Position numbers and translations under genes: made by a program. The notes beneath the pieces are model-generated. The model did no database searches, had not been told where the DNA came from, and saw only the letters and a program-made list of their open reading frames with translations. Positions 11,901 through 23,000 of a stretch of 64,000 bases of DNA are shown here, one piece after another; the stretch's first letter is position 1; every line of letters starts with the position of its first letter. The DNA lies in assembly GCF_000182565.1 (NCBI RefSeq), contig NW_015971538.1:330713-394712 (forward strand), written 5' to 3'. Source of the stretch: Spizellomyces punctatus DAOM BR117. Lineage: Eukaryota; Chytridiomycota; Chytridiomycetes; Spizellomycetales; Spizellomycetaceae.

Positions 11901-14111
11901 GGCCCAGAATGCGTTCTGTCAAAAAAATATAAATAATCGGTGCATGTTCCTTTCAGTCATTTCAAAAACGACAAAGCAACTTACCCGACCCCTTGCGCAC
12001 AATACAAATATTAAACCTTGAGAAATCTGATATAAGACTCTTTTTGGCCATAATGATAAGTAGTTCGCCTGCTGTGGTCGATTCACGGCACGAAATAGTC
12101 GCAAAAGTTCCGTCCCGGCGAAACAGCCTAAACGCGCACTATGCACCAGGTTCAAAGAGTTCATTGTCTCCTTCCCGAGGATATAGTTTATTTTCGCTGT
12201 GAACTTACCAATTTTTCGTCATATAGCTTCTCTTGACTTCCTCTTAGACTATCTCCATCCCCTCGATCATCAAAAGGCGGCAACTCCTCAAAGGGCGTGC
12301 GCAACTCTCCCATACTCGAAGCAGAGGGTATCGTCCCACCCGTCGGGACAGACCGCACAGAAGCATGGTCCGTACTCGTCAACGCTTGTGTCCAGGCCTC
12401 CTGAGGAGTCAAAGTCCGCGCACCCTCGCTATCCAAATGCGTTCCCCAGCTTTCAGGTGGTTGCCATGTGGAAGTGGCTTGAGAGAGAAGGACGTGGGCA
12501 CCTGCGGAAGAAACAGTGTAAGGCCCGGAAGACGGTGGGGGTTGTGGTGCGGGGAGATTGTTGGGCATTTTTTCGGGGGAATAGCCTATCGGTGTGGGAA
12601 CGAGGCCCGAATGGCCAGAGGAAGGGGACAGGGGAGAAACGAGGTCATACGGGACAAAAGAGGGGTCCATGGAGAAATTGGATAGGTCGACTACGGGAAA
12701 CGGTCAGAAGAGCGCGAAGGCTGAGCAATGGACAGTACACTTACGTTGAAGCCGCTTTTCATCTCTCCGTGATCCTTCTCGGCTCTACAAAGAAAATTGA
12801 GAAATTTCGTAGAGAACTTCAATGATACACATTACATACCCGACTATGCTTTGACTTTTTCGTCGGCGTCAAGTGCCCCGTAGATGAATCCCTTGTCACA
12901 ACAGACGTCGCCTCAGACCTCGAAGACGGCGCGCTCCCCTCACTCTTTCGCAACACAACAACATTTTCCGTAGCATGATCAGAGTCTTTGCCCTTTTTTC
13001 TGCCAAACGGATTCCAAAACAGCTTCTTTTTCTCCTTGTGTTCCGTGTTCCACTTGTCTGGGGTGATGGATGGGGGCTTCTTTTCTTTATGGGGAGTGTC
13101 GGGGTTCCACAGGTCGGGGGTGAGAGGTTTTGTGCGTTGCGGGGAGCGTTCGCGAGAGTGTCCGCGGGAACGACTGGATCCGGCGGCGAAAAAGGAGCGA
13201 CTGGATTTCGGCGGGCTGCCAGAGTATTTGGCAGAGTTCATGGATCCGGAAGTGGTTGAAAGGGCTTGGGATGTGACGGACGGGAGAGTCGAACTGGTAC
13301 TTGACAGTGTCCCCGGAATCATGTCTGCGCTCGCCGCTGAGCCTTTGCGCTGTGTCGGACCGTTGTGGTCCGATGAATGCGCTTGCCGTCCAAGATCTTC
13401 CGTAGAGCGTCCGCGGAGGTGAACACGGAGATTACCCCGCAGCCACCCTCTCGACGGTCGTGAATCCTCTTCAGAGGCTCTCGAATGCGGTTCATCGCGT
13501 AGACCTGCTACTATAGCCTGCTCCGATGGTCCACGACGGTACCCAGTATCGGGCATGTTGCGTTGTGCACCCATGTGTGGCGAACCTTGCTGAGAGCCAT
13601 GCTGTGAAGCGGGCTGTGAAGCCGGTTGTGAACTCGGCTGCAACGCAAGTTGCGAACCTGAGTGGGAACCCGTTTGAGAGCCCGTTTGGGAGCCCGTTTG
13701 GGAACCCTTTTGGGAGTCCGTCTGAGATGTGAACCCCGGTAATGAATGCTGCAAATGTCTCTGTGCTAAATGTGAATGCAATTGTGCTGGATGAGTCGGA
13801 GGAGGGGGGAGATCGTGCTGTGGGGGCGGGGGCGGCGGCGGGTATACAGCCTCTCCTTCATGTTCGCGTCCTTGCGACTGATAAAAACGCCGACCGTTCC
13901 CAAATCCGGTTTCCTTCCACCCATCATCATCCGATGCCAACGTGCTTGTCGCGGGAGACAAGTTTGCCGGGGTCAAGCTGGGTGTATTCCCATTTGGACT
14001 GTTCGCATTCGACGCGTAGTTGTACTCGTTGAGTAAATCTTCGAGGAATCGGCCGCTGGCAGACGAGGCTACCGACAAGTGTCCTTGAGCGACGGGACCT
14101 CCGCGGTCCAT
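5992..14111 (-). CDS. CYR1: Adenylate cyclase, fungal RA-LRR-PP2C-class III cyclase type
   Basis: Makes cAMP for the PKA pathway at the cell membrane; in other fungi it is activated by Ras and G-alpha. Exons (minus): 12840-14111, 12745-12784, 12209-12690, 11985-12138, 11755-11915, 9802-11693, 6723-9735, 6586-6663, 6269-6523, 5992-6195, all phase-consistent (2516 aa). Domain order: a Ser/Pro/Gln-rich N-terminus with GSQ repeats (about 1-597); a RA domain (about 598-690; FRRDGTFATISC, then REDNSYLCRF); more than ten leucine-rich repeats (about 710-1340); a PP2C-like domain (FAVFDGRGTHGG, about 1510); the class III cyclase domain (about 2070-2300; FTDIKNSTSIWE, VKTEGDAFMVSF, YYGPMVNRAARV); and a C-terminal tail. 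Both metal-binding aspartate motifs are present. The small exons 12745-12784 and 6586-6663 were found from splice signals and phase. The family is certain; the N-terminal start is the first ATG of an open exon. Confidence 0.93.
13560..13730 (-). repeat. GSQ-rich low-complexity repeat within the adenylate cyclase N-terminus
   Basis: Degenerate 12-bp units encode GSQT-GSQT-GSQT-GSHS-GSQL followed by SSQPASQPASQHGSQQGS. It is a microsatellite-like coding repeat in the disordered N-terminal region and probably varies in length between strains (inference). Confidence 0.7.
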
Positions 14112-15169
14112 GGTGGGCCGAGGGGAGGGAGTGTGGGGCGGCCAGAGCAGGTGATTGAAACGGTGAGGTGACGGACGCGACGAAAAGGTGGGATTGTGTT
14201 GAGCGCTGCTAATGTGAATGTTACGTGCGCGTGTTCAATGTTGTGCTGACGAGTACAAATTCCGTGTGCACTCTGAACAACAAGAAAGGCACCCGCACTT
14301 TAGCATATCCCCATTGCGTGTAGTCTTTGCCATGGTCAATAGCGGGTTGTCATGTGTCATCTCCCATTCAATACCATCTCATGCACACATTGCCATCCTC
14401 CAAAACCCGCTAGAACCAATGGTTTCACATCACGTACCTTGCAAGATACCACTCTAAAGCCCCCTACCAAGAAAATGCCAAACCAATAAACACCTGCAAG
14501 TGGAACACATGTAAGATGACCCATTTCTTGTAGGCCTTTTCAAGCCCTCAAAAGTAACACACTCACACTAGCCAAAGGGCAACGTTCACAAACCACAAGC
14601 GTCCCGTCGTCGTCGATGGGTTCCTTCCTATAACAAAAACTCGCTCCCAGCACACAATAACAAGAACAACCAGAAGAAAAAACAGCCCCAAGAAAAGCCC
14701 AAAGCCAGCTTCACCGCAAACGACGACGCCGACCCAAGTTACCACGTGATTCTAAATGACTGTGCCACTCATCAAGAAGGGTGCTTGGCTTGCCCTTGGT
14801 AAACATGTTTGTTTCTTTTTTGTTTACGAATATCTGATATTGATATCGGAGGTTTCGGTCTTTTTTCTTATGGATATTGGAGTGAACAAAGATATTTGGC
14901 ATGTGCAAGTGTATTTTTGGGACATGCGAATGAATGGAACTGTAGATATGGGTTTCTTTTTACATGGATATATACATTTACAAAAGGGATAGGGACTACG
15001 AACTGGAACGTGTTCTTGAATATCAAGATGAGCAAGTACCAAAGTTTTAGATGAACGCCCATTACAAGCCAATCTCCCATCTCCCGGGGTTTCTTCTTTC
15101 TCCTCTGTTGCTGCCCTCGGTATATCGCAACCAATTCGACCCCCATCGGCCCGACCGGTCGCTCCTCCC
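14112..15169. other. Promoter/5' region of the adenylate cyclase; 3' flank of the membrane-protein gene
   Basis: About 1.06 kb without a supported gene. Short AT-rich open frames at 14711-15146 overlap in several frames and show no family signal. The region must hold the cyclase promoter and the 3' UTR of the next gene. Confidence 0.4.
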
Positions 15170-16132
15170 CTACAAACCCTCATACCGATATTTGGGCGGC
15201 ATCTCTGGCGATGTATGCTGTAGATGCGGTGGAGCCAGCACATGTTGGTCATATCGATACGCGTGTGGAGGCTGCGCATAGTCCAAATCAGATGGCTGAC
15301 CCATATATTCTACATTAGGCGGATACGAATGAGAGGGCAATGTCCCGTGTGAGTGCATTGTTCCCATAGACCGCATTGTGCCTTGGGTTCGTATTGTCCC
15401 GTGTTCCTGCATCCCCCGTATCATCGTACCGTCGTCGTATTCATTATACATGCGCATCACCGTCCCATTTGGATGATGCGACCGAACTCCCTGTCCCCCA
15501 TACGTGACCCTCCGCTTCAGCCTGTCCTTGAACCCCTGGGACTGAGCAAGACCCACTTTGCGAAATGTGTAGATCCCCATAGCGGCAACGAGGAGCCCAG
15601 CTCCTGCCACTACCAGGAAGACGACGACTGCTGAGCCTACTTTCGGTGAATCTGAGGAGGTCGCGGTGCCTTTGCTGACCATGTCAGGCATTGCTGCCAC
15701 TTTCTGATTATTGATGATTTCAGGAATGGCGGTTGAAGGCTGAGCGGGAGGGGGTGCTTGTGCTCCAATAGGAAATGGACTGCGAGTAGGTTCTGCATCC
15801 TGCGCCCTTGACTTTGCCATGAGAGGTGTCATGGCCGGGGTCTTCGGTGACCCTATTTTCGTTGCGCCGTTCTGTGAAGGCGGACCCGTCGGCAGGCCAC
15901 CGGGCGGATCAGGAGGGACAGAAGTAATAACATAAATGATGGTGACTGGAGCAGATTCTTTGGTAGTTGCTACTGCAGTGGGTCTCTTTTGCACAGTGGA
16001 GATTTGCTTCTTGTTATTGTTATTGTTGTTGTTGTTCTTCCAATTCTTGTTTCTGCGGTGATCTGCGTATACCGTCTCTGCCAAAAGCGCGAACCCCAGC
16101 CAGAGAAGCAACCACCGCGCCAACAAACGCAT
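15170..16132 (-). CDS. Single-pass membrane protein, signal peptide plus long cytoplasmic tail, family not recognised
   Basis: Intronless 320-aa protein. Residues 1-23 are a good signal peptide (MRLLARWLLLWLGFALLAE, then TVYA). A poly-asparagine tract (about 31-40) and a Pro/Thr/Ser-rich extracellular stretch follow. One transmembrane helix lies at about 165-190 (SAVVVFLVVAGAGLLVAAMG), followed by the basic stop-transfer FKDRLKRR. The cytoplasmic tail holds repeats of the form H/Q-GT-M/I/L about every 5-8 residues (EHGTIRTQGTMRSMGTMHSH) and a Pro/Tyr/His-rich end. The layout resembles fungal surface receptors or wall sensors of the Mid2/Wsc type, but no WSC cysteine domain is present, so I assign only topology. 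It is upstream of and on the same strand as the cyclase gene. Confidence 0.75.
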   Translation of the reverse strand: MRLLARWLLLWLGFALLAETVYADHRRNKNWKNNNNNNNNKKQISTVQKRPTAVATTKESAPVTIIYVITSVPPDPPGGLPTGPPSQNGATKIGSPKTPAMTPLMAKSRAQDAEPTRSPFPIGAQAPPPAQPSTAIPEIINNQKVAAMPDMVSKGTATSSDSPKVGSAVVVFLVVAGAGLLVAAMGIYTFRKVGLAQSQGFKDRLKRRVTYGGQGVRSHHPNGTVMRMYNEYDDGTMIRGMQEHGTIRTQGTMRSMGTMHSHGTLPSHSYPPNVEYMGQPSDLDYAQPPHAYRYDQHVLAPPHLQHTSPEMPPKYRYEGL

Positions 16133-16367
16133 CGCTCTCTGTTTCTCGGGTGGTTACGTGCCTGAGCCTTCGCGGAAGTGTGCCGGTGAAGAGCAAGCTT
16201 GCTAAAGTGAATGAAATTAACAAGGATCAACAAACGAGACGCAATTCTCTGCCACTTGTCTTCCACCTTAAACAAATGTGAGATCCCAGTAACTCGCATG
16301 ATAAAGAACCAAAGGTACAAAGCGACGCTGTTTCAACGACTCCTAGAACCCAGTACGGAATGTTGAC

Positions 16368-17651
16368 TTAAAATAAAACCCACTCGATATCAATCTTCCC
16401 GTCCAAATTACTGGTCACGTGCATAGGATATTGCTTCTTCCCCAAGAACGCGCCTTCTCCAAACAAGTGCAGCGTTTCGGCCTTCAAAACAGAGGTTACG
16501 CATTTGGCATGCAGAACCACCAGAGTTTTGTCACGCATGCCAACAGCGGGATGAGCGATATTGGCAGGATGCAAACAATCCCCGGCTATTACAAACCCCA
16601 ACGTATGCAGTGCCCCCTGTTATTTTTTTCTTTGCGATTTTGCTCATAAAGATGGGGGAATTACACTTGGCATGGAGCTTGAACTTGCATGTGGCTACGC
16701 ATGTCTACGCATTCCGCCATGAAAACGTCACGGGTGGTTGTGCCCAGAACCGGTAGTTGGTAATCATAGATTACAATCCTGTAATCCTCCGCTTACCGCC
16801 CAACAAGACTGTTGCACACTACAGCGTGTGCAATGTTGGGAGTCATTGCAAAAGTCGAGTAACTGGACTGCATGCATCTCACCTCTGGGGGGTCGTTTTT
16901 ACCTGCGCCGAACCCAACTGATCCGTTGCACTTGTTCGCTAGAAAACATTTTGATCCGGCTTCTTCGTGTACGCTTGCACTGTTTGCGGGCCTGTGCAGT
17001 GGTCCATGGCGTCGTCCTCGCCAGCTTTTGGAAGATGAACGGTGAGAGATCATGGAATACGCGTACCATGGACCCGGCTTCATTAAAATTTTTAGGTTCA
17101 TAAACGCCACATTAGACCCGGCAACCTGGTCTCCGATCCTTGATGAACTGGTGCGCCAAAGATGGGGGTGACATGACAAGGGAAACACATGCCCTTTGAC
17201 GCTTTACGCACGGGCTTGACTGCGATGTCAGGTTCAGACCTTTTGTCACCTACGCTGTGCGCTGCATACGCCAAGATCAAGGCCTCACAAAACGCCAAAG
17301 GTGCGATTGTGGTCTAATTGAACTTCCTTGTCCGTTGCTTGTTGCTTTTCACATTTTCCAAGGTTCCTATCCAACCACGTCTGCCAAAAGCATGTTTTGG
17401 TTGCACTTGACGCATACCAGTTCAAACGCAGCCCGCTTCAGATTTTGGCTCGTGTAATTCTGATACATAAAGATTGGTGGGGCCATCGAATCCTCGGTGC
17501 GGCTTGACGGATGATTTGGTAGCCTGGTTGTGGCCTTTCTGTTCCGTGGCATGTTTCGGACTCTTCCAGTAAAACACTCCTCCTGTTCATCAATCATCTT
17601 CTGGTTGAGAGTTTCATGCTTCCCACTTGACGCATTCACCATTCTATTCAC
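16368..17651 (-). other. Open but unresolved region, possible minus-strand gene or decayed gene
   Basis: Several minus-strand stretches look protein-like: 17367-17651 (PPIFMYQNY, then FELVCVKCNQNM), 17098-17298 (MCFPCHVTPIFGAP) and 16368-16616 (VVLHAKCVTSVL, ending IDIEWVLF). A possible exon around 16676-16780 reads IVIYDYQLPVLGTTTRDVF. The last two can be joined by a GTGTAATT...AACAG intron, but no model links all pieces without a stop (for example TAA near 17112 in one frame). Short motifs of the type (hydrophobic)-x-AKC or VKC recur. It could be a gene with small exons, a divergent duplicated cysteine motif, or a pseudogene. I do not assign a function. Confidence 0.2.
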
Positions 17652-17813
17652 ATGCTATGGGGTTAGAGTACGCCGATAGTTATGCGACCGGAAACACGGC
17701 TGTGACCTGCCAAAAACAAAGATGGAGACAATGTCCAAAGTCACGTGGATCCTATAAACAGCTTGCGGCATGATGAACTCGTGTATGCAAACAAGCAATC
17801 AAGACGACCCCGC

Positions 17814-19398
17814 ATGTCCCATTCTCAAAAACAAGATCGCACCACACGCAATCCATCAGCGCACCACAGCGAGCTTCTTGTGTTCGGCTACGGATGCACA
17901 TTGTTTCGAAATGACGCTTTGGCAGAGACGGTCGAGTCTCTTCTGCAACCATGGCATGACGAAGAGAATGGGGTGTGGATGGATAGGTAATGCCTAAACA
18001 AAAACGTGAGGTCATAAGATGGGTTATGCTTGCAATGTGGCATGGAACTATCCAATTGTGGGTTTGAACTACAAAAAAGTTAGTGTCTACTGATGCAGGG
18101 TTATGCGAGTGCTTTTGCGCTCGCTATATTACGGTAACCAAATAAACTTTGAATCAACTGAGACAGAGGCTAAGACGGATATCTGATACACCCATCTTTG
18201 GCACTTCTCTGACAACACCAGATTCGACGTCCGCAACCTGCTTGACGATCTTGCCATATGTGATCAACCTGTTTGTCAGATTCCAGAAGCAGACTCAGAG
18301 GAGGATTTGTGCGACGAGGAGCGGTATCGGGATGTGGATTCGGAGGAGGAGACGCTGTTTGATATGTCGGAGGACGAGAGGGTGGAGTACTTGGAGGAGA
18401 AGCGAAGACGGGGATTAGAGGAGAACAAGAAGGAGATTTATTATGATTATGGGCCGGGAGATGGTAATGTTATGGGCAAGATGGGGGAGACGGAGATCTT
18501 GAACGCGGACCAAAAGGTCCAACTCAAGTATGCAGTACCGGCTGCCATGATCACGGTATATGTTCTACGTGTCAGGCAATTGTGGTCCCTCATTTGCTGA
18601 AGCTACCCACATCAGCCGTCCAACCAACGTATAGCAGACATTATCGAGAAAACAGCAACGTTCATCAATAACAGCACAAACCCCCAGATGGAGGTCCTCA
18701 TCCAAGCCAAACAAGCCACCAACCCCGATTTTGGGTTTCTGCACATGCAGCACAGCTTGCATCCTTATTACAAACACGTGCGGTCAGTCCTGAAATCGGG
18801 TTTGGCTGGGTTAACTGCGTACGGTAGCGATAGCGATAGCGACGATGAGGAACAACAAGTTCATCAACCTGAGGATGCTCCAGCTACTCCTGATCTCTCA
18901 ACGGCACCGCTAACGTGGACTGCTTTCCGAGGAGGCGGACTCCCACAGGCGGCCATGAGGCAAGTACAAAATACAACCCTAAACATTAGAATACTCCCTG
19001 ACAGGGACATTAGTATCCCACCACCAGACCTTCAAACCATCATTGACAAAATGGCCTCCTTTGTGGCGCGGAATGGGCCTTCGTTTGAAGCCAAAGTCAA
19101 GGAGAAGAATCGCGGTGACCCCCGGTTTGCGTTCCTACTCCCATGGAACGAGTTTCATATGTACTACAAAAGCAGACGCGATGGACACTCCGTTCATGAG
19201 GGTCAAACGACTGTGGCAAATGACACTGCACCAACGTCCCATGCAAGTACAAACTCCCAGATGACAGATCCTACAAAACTCAAAGCAGAGCGACTTGCAA
19301 GAGCGCGCGCATATCTGGCAACCATGAAAGCAAAAAGCGCACAGACAGGCTCGTCTACTCGCGCCCACCATCACACGGAGCCGGAGTCAATGCCATAA
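17814..19398 (+). CDS. SWAP (suppressor-of-white-apricot) type splicing factor with two SURP modules
   Basis: Family members are SR-like splicing regulators in the nucleus. Exons: 17814-17986, 18222-18555, 18616-19398 (429 aa). The N-terminal DRY_EERY/SWAP domain reads ELLVFGYGCTLFRND, a tryptophan-containing segment, WMDR, then FDVRNLLDDL. An acidic region follows (SEEDLCDEERY, SEEETLFDMSEDERVEYLEE). SURP1 lies in exon 3 (IADIIEKTATFI, QAKQATNPDFGFL, HPYYKHV). SURP2 is near the C-terminus (IIDKMASFVARNGPSFE, DPRFAFLLPWNEFHMYYK). The ATG at 17814 is the first in frame; a longer upstream frame has no ATG. Intron 1 is long for this genome (235 nt). The usual RS-rich tail is short or missing, so this is a compact version of the animal protein. 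Confidence 0.9.
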
Positions 19399-20541
19399 CT
19401 TGCAATGTACCCACCGCGTGGACACATCTAATTAATTTGGCTCACAGGATGGTGAAGATGGGAGGTCAATGGACTCGCCAATGCATGGAAACGAAAAAGA
19501 AGACGAGGAAGCATGATTTGTGTCTTTTTGGAGCGCGGACCTGCATAGTCCAATTGTAATGATTGTCATTTGGGGCGGCTGCAAGCTTCAACTCGTTCGT
19601 CCTTTTTAGGCAAACAGAACTATAGAGCAAGTGTCCACGGAATATATTTACCCTAAATGAATAAATCGTATGAACACTACAATCAAAGTCCATGGCTCCA
19701 ACCACGGAAAAAAGTGCCACTTGTTTGCTACTGCATTCAGTAAATGTCGTTCATTTTTGTTTGCGAGCGGCTGGGCGCACTTTTATTGGTAAGCTGATGG
19801 TGTCGCAGGCGCGTATAGGTGGGAGATTTTGTCACAGCTTTATGTTCGCGTGTGTGTATTTTTGGAATTAGTTTGAAGTGCTCCTTTTTGCATAGGTCAA
19901 CATGTCGCCATGCGCTATGTTTCGATGCTCAATATGTCCAAATCATTGTTTTGAATATCGATGGGACGCGTGCTTTTATTTTGGTACACAATGCGGACCG
20001 GAATGCGATCGACGGTGGTGGGGCCGCGCGGGATGCGGGGAAACGGCGGAGGTGCCCCTCAAAAAGACGCGAGACGCACCTTAGCCACGTCCCAAGTTTT
20101 AGAATTGTTTGCGACCGATTGGATAGACAAGAAAGCTTTTTCTTTGTCTCTGGCCGACAAAAGTTTGTTTGTCCAACATTTTTTGGAGACTGGTTGGTGG
20201 GACTCGTGTTACTATTTTTGGACCGTTTTTTTGTGACCGATTTTCTAGATCCGTTCGGTAACCTAACGGTCGATGAATGAAATGGGGCTTTTTTATGGAA
20301 AGGACAGGCTATAGGGGATACCTCTGACCAAACATTTTAAAACTGGTTTAGCTTATCTTGTTCCCGTTTTGTGAGGTAGTTTTTTTTTGTAGCCTTTTGG
20401 ACATTTTTATTTGCGAGGTCTTGAGTCTTCCCTTGGTTGTTGGGGTGCTTGCATATTTTGATTTTCAACATGGAGGATGAGGTACGGTGCTCGAGCTTTT
20501 GGCCTTGATCGGGTGCCTGTGCGTATAGAACGTCCATACTA
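19399..20541. other. Intergenic, AT/T-rich
   Basis: About 1.1 kb with no supported gene. A 153-codon open frame (19819-20280) has skewed, repetitive composition and no motif. Near the right end, TACTAAT (20537-20543) followed by TGTGCAG (20558-20564) looks like an intron branch point and acceptor. The next gene may therefore have an upstream exon here. Confidence 0.35.
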
Positions 20542-22221
20542 ATGGTTTGTGGTCGATTGTGCAGTGGTTTGGAACGGAATGGTGTGATTTTCGATGTGAG
20601 TGTTCGTGCTACGTCGTGCAGTATGGTCAATATGTGTTAACCCTTCGGTCAACAGTTCGTGTGAGCGGTTGCAAGCATGCCACAATGTGGAAAACGTTTT
20701 ATATCGGTCGGTTTTGCTTTGGTGTGAGTCTTTTTACACATGCTGTTGTCTGACACTGTTTTTCGCTTTCAACAGTGCACTCCATTATTGCCCTGCCCCT
20801 CTTCTGTATGTACTTGCATCATCCTTGATCAACAAGAATAAGTTTGCTAATGGTATTCAACAGGTCTCGGTCTTTACCTCATATACAAAAAAATCTACCA
20901 ACGGCTTTGGAAGCAGGGGTTAGGAATTTTCGATGTCATTGATGGAGCCGTCAAGCCCCGCGCGACGGAGGGATTCATCTTCCCCGCGACCATTCATATC
21001 TTTGGCCGGTTCATCTACACAACTTTGATTGCGGCGGATGTGTTCAAGAGTAATGCCGTCAAAGAGTTTTTCGTGAGTTCTTTTGCTTCCATGTTCGATT
21101 GTTTGTTGAGTTGGGACTGATGGACTGTCTGATAGCATGATTGGCCATGGATTGCATTGTGGCATGCTGGAGTGTACTTCACCATTGGCATGTAAGTTGT
21201 TTCTTTCGATATCAATCTGGGTGGGACCTGCAAGAAGTCTCATGTCGATCATGTACCATCTAGAATCTACGCAACGCCCAAGTCCTACGTCACTGGCTCT
21301 AAACGCTCAGGAGACGTTTCCATCATCTCCCGTTCCCGCCTTCCCTCCCCCCGTCTCCTGAATTTTCTGCTCTTTGTTTATCTCCTCGTGCCAACCATCA
21401 CCCTCCCCCTCTTTGCCCTCCTGGACGGCATCGCTCGCGATAATGGCAACTATGAACTGGCTGCAACATACAATGAAATCCATTACGTGCTATGGGGGTT
21501 GTACACTATTTTGTTGGGAATGTTGGCGATTTATTTTGGGTTGAAGTTGCTGCTGATATTGAGGAGTAATGTGGAGGCTGTGGCTAGTGCCGATGGAGGT
21601 GTCAACAATGAGTTCCGGAGAGCTATCATGATGGTAGGTTTCTCAATGAATAGACAGCATAGCGTTTTGAAACCATTCGATTCTCATCCTTCCTTTCTGT
21701 GGCATGGCAGCTCATTGTCAGTTTGGGCGGGACATTCTGCATGGAAGTCTCGTACGGCGCCGTCCTTTTCTTTTACGGCATCCTCCGTGTCAAGATCCTT
21801 TCCCTCTTGCCAGCCGCTATCTTTTTCGGGTTCAACTGGATTTTCGCCTCGGCGCTCATGACGTATCCGATTTTCATTACCGCTACCTACAAGTATGTGT
21901 ATTATGTTTTTTCTTCGACGTTGGTCAGTACTAACCGACTTACTCTATAGCCTCATCGTCAATAAACAAGAATCTCGCGCTCGATCCTCCAACAACCTCT
22001 CCGCCTCTCTTCAAGGCCAACAAGCGGGGCAGCGCTCTTCAACCCGCTCTGGCACCGTTAAATCAAACAACAAACCCGTGGTAAACCAGAACTCGACAGC
22101 TGTCCTCTTGACTCCGCTTTCCAATTCTCAGTTGGCTCCGCATTCCAATTCTCAGTTGGCTTTGGAACGGGGGGATAGTTTTTGGAGGGAGGGGGAGCGG
22201 GGGAGTCAAGTCCTACGTTAG
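20542..22221 (+). CDS. Seven-transmembrane protein, family not recognised
   Basis: Proposed exons: 20542-20595, 20666-20723, 20776-20805, 20864-21072, 21136-21191, 21264-21633, 21711-21892, 21951-22221 (409 aa). All downstream exons are phase-consistent; the first two are uncertain. Seven hydrophobic segments follow in order: IIALPLFCLGLYLIY; FIFPATIHIFGRFIYTTLI; WPWIALWHAGVYFTIG; LLNFLLFVYLLVPTITLPLF; VLWGLYTILLGMLAIYFGL; LIVSLGGTFCMEVSYGAVLF; LLPAAIFFGFNWIFASALM. The tail (about 85 residues) is Ser/Asn/Gln-rich with a 24-bp direct duplication encoding SNSQLAPH-SNSQLALE. The topology suggests a receptor or transporter, but I see no diagnostic GPCR motif and assign no function. An acceptor-like signal at 20564 suggests more upstream sequence. 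Confidence 0.7.
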
Positions 22222-23000
22222 TTGTGCATTCTTAGATAGTTGTTTGCGTACTGATTTTAATGACTTAATAGATACCAATTTTTTGTTTATCGTTTGTATT
22301 AATGATGCGTGCTTGCTTATTGGAGCGGCATTTGTGCCGGGATTGAATTGATGCTCGCACTGCAAATGAGATGGAACTCGTATCGAAAACGCTTCCCGTG
22401 GTGGTATCCCAAGCAGATTGAATGCTTTTGGCAGAATCTCATTTGGATCTGGACATGTTCACTATCAGTCTATTCTGGATATTTGGCGCAGTGTGTCGGC
22501 AGTAATGCTATGTTTATGGCTTGATGCAACTTGCCCGACACCAGTACAAGAACGATGAAGGGCAAAATCGGTTTGCTTACGATTGATGTGGCTTGGCTAA
22601 TGCTTAGTCGCGAGATTTGTATGACTGTGCCACAATTGATTTCATTGGATAATTCTCCCGCTCCCCATTTAAAGTTTCCGCTGATGGGCTTTCGTTCAAG
22701 TTTTTTGGGGAATTTCTCAATTCCATTGGGAGAGATTGCAGGAATTTATCCTTATTTTTTAGGGCTCCAGCGTGCTTGTTGGGGGAGGGTTTTGGACGTT
22801 GATTTTTTTGTAGTGAGAGGTTCAAGAGCAAAGGTAGATGTTGCGAGTGAACTGCGAGATCTGGCTTGCTGTGCTGATCTTTGTTTCCTGAACGATGTAG
22901 GGGCTGTTTTCCTGATACCCATCCTTATCCAAATGATACAATCGAATCCGATTACTTCTCCGTTTTTAAAATAGTCAGTTTTGTTACATTCACCTCCAGA
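22222..23000. other. Intergenic between the 7TM gene and the Zn2Cys6 gene
   Basis: About 780 bp. A 147-codon frame (22531-22974) and an upstream in-frame extension of the next gene (from 22881, no ATG) are open but lack family signals. I take this as promoter/5' UTR; a non-coding or small upstream exon cannot be excluded. Confidence 0.35.

Noticed and set aside
19819-20280. 153-codon plus-strand frame
   Set aside because: T/G-rich intergenic sequence, protein composition unlike the neighbours, no motif.
22531-22974. 147-codon plus-strand frame upstream of the Zn2Cys6 gene
   Set aside because: No family signal, odd composition and no splice support; more likely 5' UTR or promoter.
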